Of a stretch of 64,000 bases of DNA, positions 63,045-64,000 are shown piece by piece (position 1 is the first letter of the stretch; every line of letters starts with the position of its first letter). The stretch lies in the NCBI RefSeq assembly GCF_014640155.1, contig NZ_BMGK01000001.1:248001-312000 (forward strand), written 5' to 3'. Source of the DNA: Planktosalinus lacus. Its GTDB lineage: Bacteria > Bacteroidota > Bacteroidia > Flavobacteriales > Flavobacteriaceae. The translations under genes and the position numbers were made by a program. A model generated the notes under the pieces. It searched no databases, was not told the origin of the DNA, and worked only from the letters and a program-made list of their open reading frames with translations.

Positions 63045-63085
63045 TGATGAATGAAGTGTAATTTAGGAACCAATTTCTATGAGAT

Positions 63086-63565
63086 ATGAATTATAAAATA
63101 AGAGAAAGTAAAAAAGAAGACATGCCTCAAGTGCTCGATTTAATAAAAGAGCTGGCCACCTTTGAGCGTGAGCCCGAAGCTGTGGTTGTTACCGTTGAGG
63201 AACTCGAGAAAGAAGGCTTTGGTGAGCATCCGCTCTTCAAATGTTTTGTGGCTGAAGTTGATGATGAAATTGTAGGGATGGCTTTGGTTTATTTCCGGTT
63301 TTCAACCTGGAAAGGCCGCACCATTCACCTGGAAGATTTAATTGTGAAAGAAAAAATGAGAGGCTCAGGCCTTGGAAGTGCTTTGTATCAGGAAGTGTTG
63401 AAATATGCCAAATCACAAGGCGTAAAACGTGTTGAATGGGTGGTACTCGACTGGAATGAGGGTGCCATTAAATTTTATGAACGCAGCGGAGCCAAAATAT
63501 TAAAGGACTGGCGCACCGTGCATATGGACGAACAAGGAATTACAAATTTTATAGATTTTAATTAA
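63086..63565 (+). CDS. GNAT N-acetyltransferase, SSAT-like
   Basis: 159 residues, single GNAT domain. Acetyl-CoA motif A reads M-R92-G-S-G-L-G (91-97), and the FSTWKGRTIHLEDLIV (72-87) and VLDWNEGAIKFYERSGA (120-136, Tyr131 as general acid) stretches match spermidine/spermine or diamine N1-acetyltransferases. Actual amine substrate is unproven. Overlaps the aspartate kinase start by one base (TAATG). Confidence 0.88.
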   Translation: MNYKIRESKKEDMPQVLDLIKELATFEREPEAVVVTVEELEKEGFGEHPLFKCFVAEVDDEIVGMALVYFRFSTWKGRTIHLEDLIVKEKMRGSGLGSALYQEVLKYAKSQGVKRVEWVVLDWNEGAIKFYERSGAKILKDWRTVHMDEQGITNFIDFN

Positions 63566-64000
63566 TGCGTGTATTCAAATTTGGTGGTGCTTCTGTAAAA
63601 GATGCTGAAAGTATAAAAAACCTATCGAGGGTTTTAGAAACTACCGGTGTTGAAAACCTGGTGGTAGTGGTCTCTGCAATGGGAAAAATGACCAACGCCC
63701 TTGAAAAAGTCGTTTCTGATTACTTAACAAAATCACCTGAATTAAAAGCATCCCTTGCATATGTGATTGATTACCATTACCAAATAGTTCAAGCACTTTT
63801 TCCTGAGAAAAGTCATCCTGTTTATGAAGAGATACAAGAATTTTTTGAGGAACTAAAGTCTTTTTTTGAATTGAATAAATCCAATTCTCATTCCTATGTA
63901 TATGATCAGGTTGTGTGTTATGGCGAGTTGATTTCCACTAAAATTATAAGTCAATTTTTGAATCACCACAATTTAAAAAATACCTGGTTAGACAGCAGGG
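63565..64000 (+). CDS. aspartate kinase (partial, runs off window)
   Basis: The 145 visible residues begin MRVFKFGGASVKDAESIKNL, the amino-acid-kinase nucleotide-binding start of aspartate kinases, followed by LVVVVSAMGKMTNALEK (about 32-48) and YGELISTKII. Aspartate kinase starts Lys/Met/Thr synthesis. The rest of the kinase domain and any ACT or homoserine-dehydrogenase part is beyond base 64000. Start overlaps the acetyltransferase stop (TAATG), so the two are translationally coupled. Confidence 0.92.
   Translation, partial: MRVFKFGGASVKDAESIKNLSRVLETTGVENLVVVVSAMGKMTNALEKVVSDYLTKSPELKASLAYVIDYHYQIVQALFPEKSHPVYEEIQEFFEELKSFFELNKSNSHSYVYDQVVCYGELISTKIISQFLNHHNLKNTWLDSR

Noticed and set aside
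1-64000. Search by eye for CRISPR arrays, insertion sequences, prophage, toxin-antitoxin or secondary-metabolite clusters
   Set aside because: No regular direct repeats with spacers, transposases, integrases or biosynthetic enzymes are present among the readable genes.

Overview
This window looks like chromosomal DNA of a marine-type member of the Flavobacteriaceae (Bacteroidota). The evidence is low GC content, six secreted proteins ending in type IX secretion (T9SS) type A sorting domains, many lipoproteins with the SCxSDDD-type start, and lineage-typical genes (DUF4270 lipoprotein, single-subunit SdhC, MbnP family, short GT5 protein). Promoter-like TAnnTTTG motifs are present and Shine-Dalgarno sequences are largely absent. 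I see no rRNA, tRNA, CRISPR array, insertion sequence, integrase or phage module. Both ends cut through genes: a di-heme peroxidase on the left and an aspartate kinase on the right.

Layout. 1-4.3 kb: a tightly packed minus-strand operon encoding a T9SS-exported LVIVD protein, a seven-repeat propeller lipoprotein, an MbnP-like lipoprotein and an MbnH/MauG-like di-heme peroxidase. 4.4-7.9 kb: thiL, a small Cys-containing protein, an alpha/beta hydrolase and aminopeptidase P. 8.0-10.7 kb: a tandem pair of nearly identical T9SS leucine-rich-repeat proteins. 10.9-13.8 kb: a large Asp-box (BNR) propeller protein. 13.9-18.4 kb: omega-amidase, methionine-type aminotransferase, radA and an esterase-like protein that has lost its nucleophile. 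18.5-25.1 kb: panC-panD-flippase diverging from a degenerate glycogen-synthase-like gene, a DUF4270 lipoprotein and glmS. 25.2-29.4 kb: a TonB-dependent receptor with an SGNH/GDSL lipoprotein. 29.5-36.8 kb: Ig-like lipoprotein, comF, coiled-coil membrane protein, glyS, HU, a 29-residue very basic protein and RNase E/G. 36.9-40.4 kb: sdhCAB. 40.8-48.9 kb: three T9SS cargo proteins, two of them paralogues and the third a lysyl-endopeptidase-like protease. 49-52.4 kb: a SprA-like outer-membrane protein. 52.5-64 kb: exonuclease III, SanA-like protein, OmpA lipoprotein, aldo/keto reductase, YdjM-like hydrolase, mfd, TspO-like protein, TerB-like protein, fbp, SSAT-like acetyltransferase and aspartate kinase.

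Genes that appear to work together: MbnP with MbnH (tryptophan oxidation to kynurenine for copper binding in characterised relatives); transaminase with omega-amidase (clearing alpha-keto-amide products); PanC with PanD (pantothenate); SdhC, SdhA and SdhB (complex II); the receptor with the SGNH lipoprotein (likely import of an esterified substrate). The most unusual items are the extended MbnP/MbnH surface operon, the degenerate GT5 protein, the esterase fold without its serine, the tiny basic gene next to HU, and the conserved-end LRR duplication.
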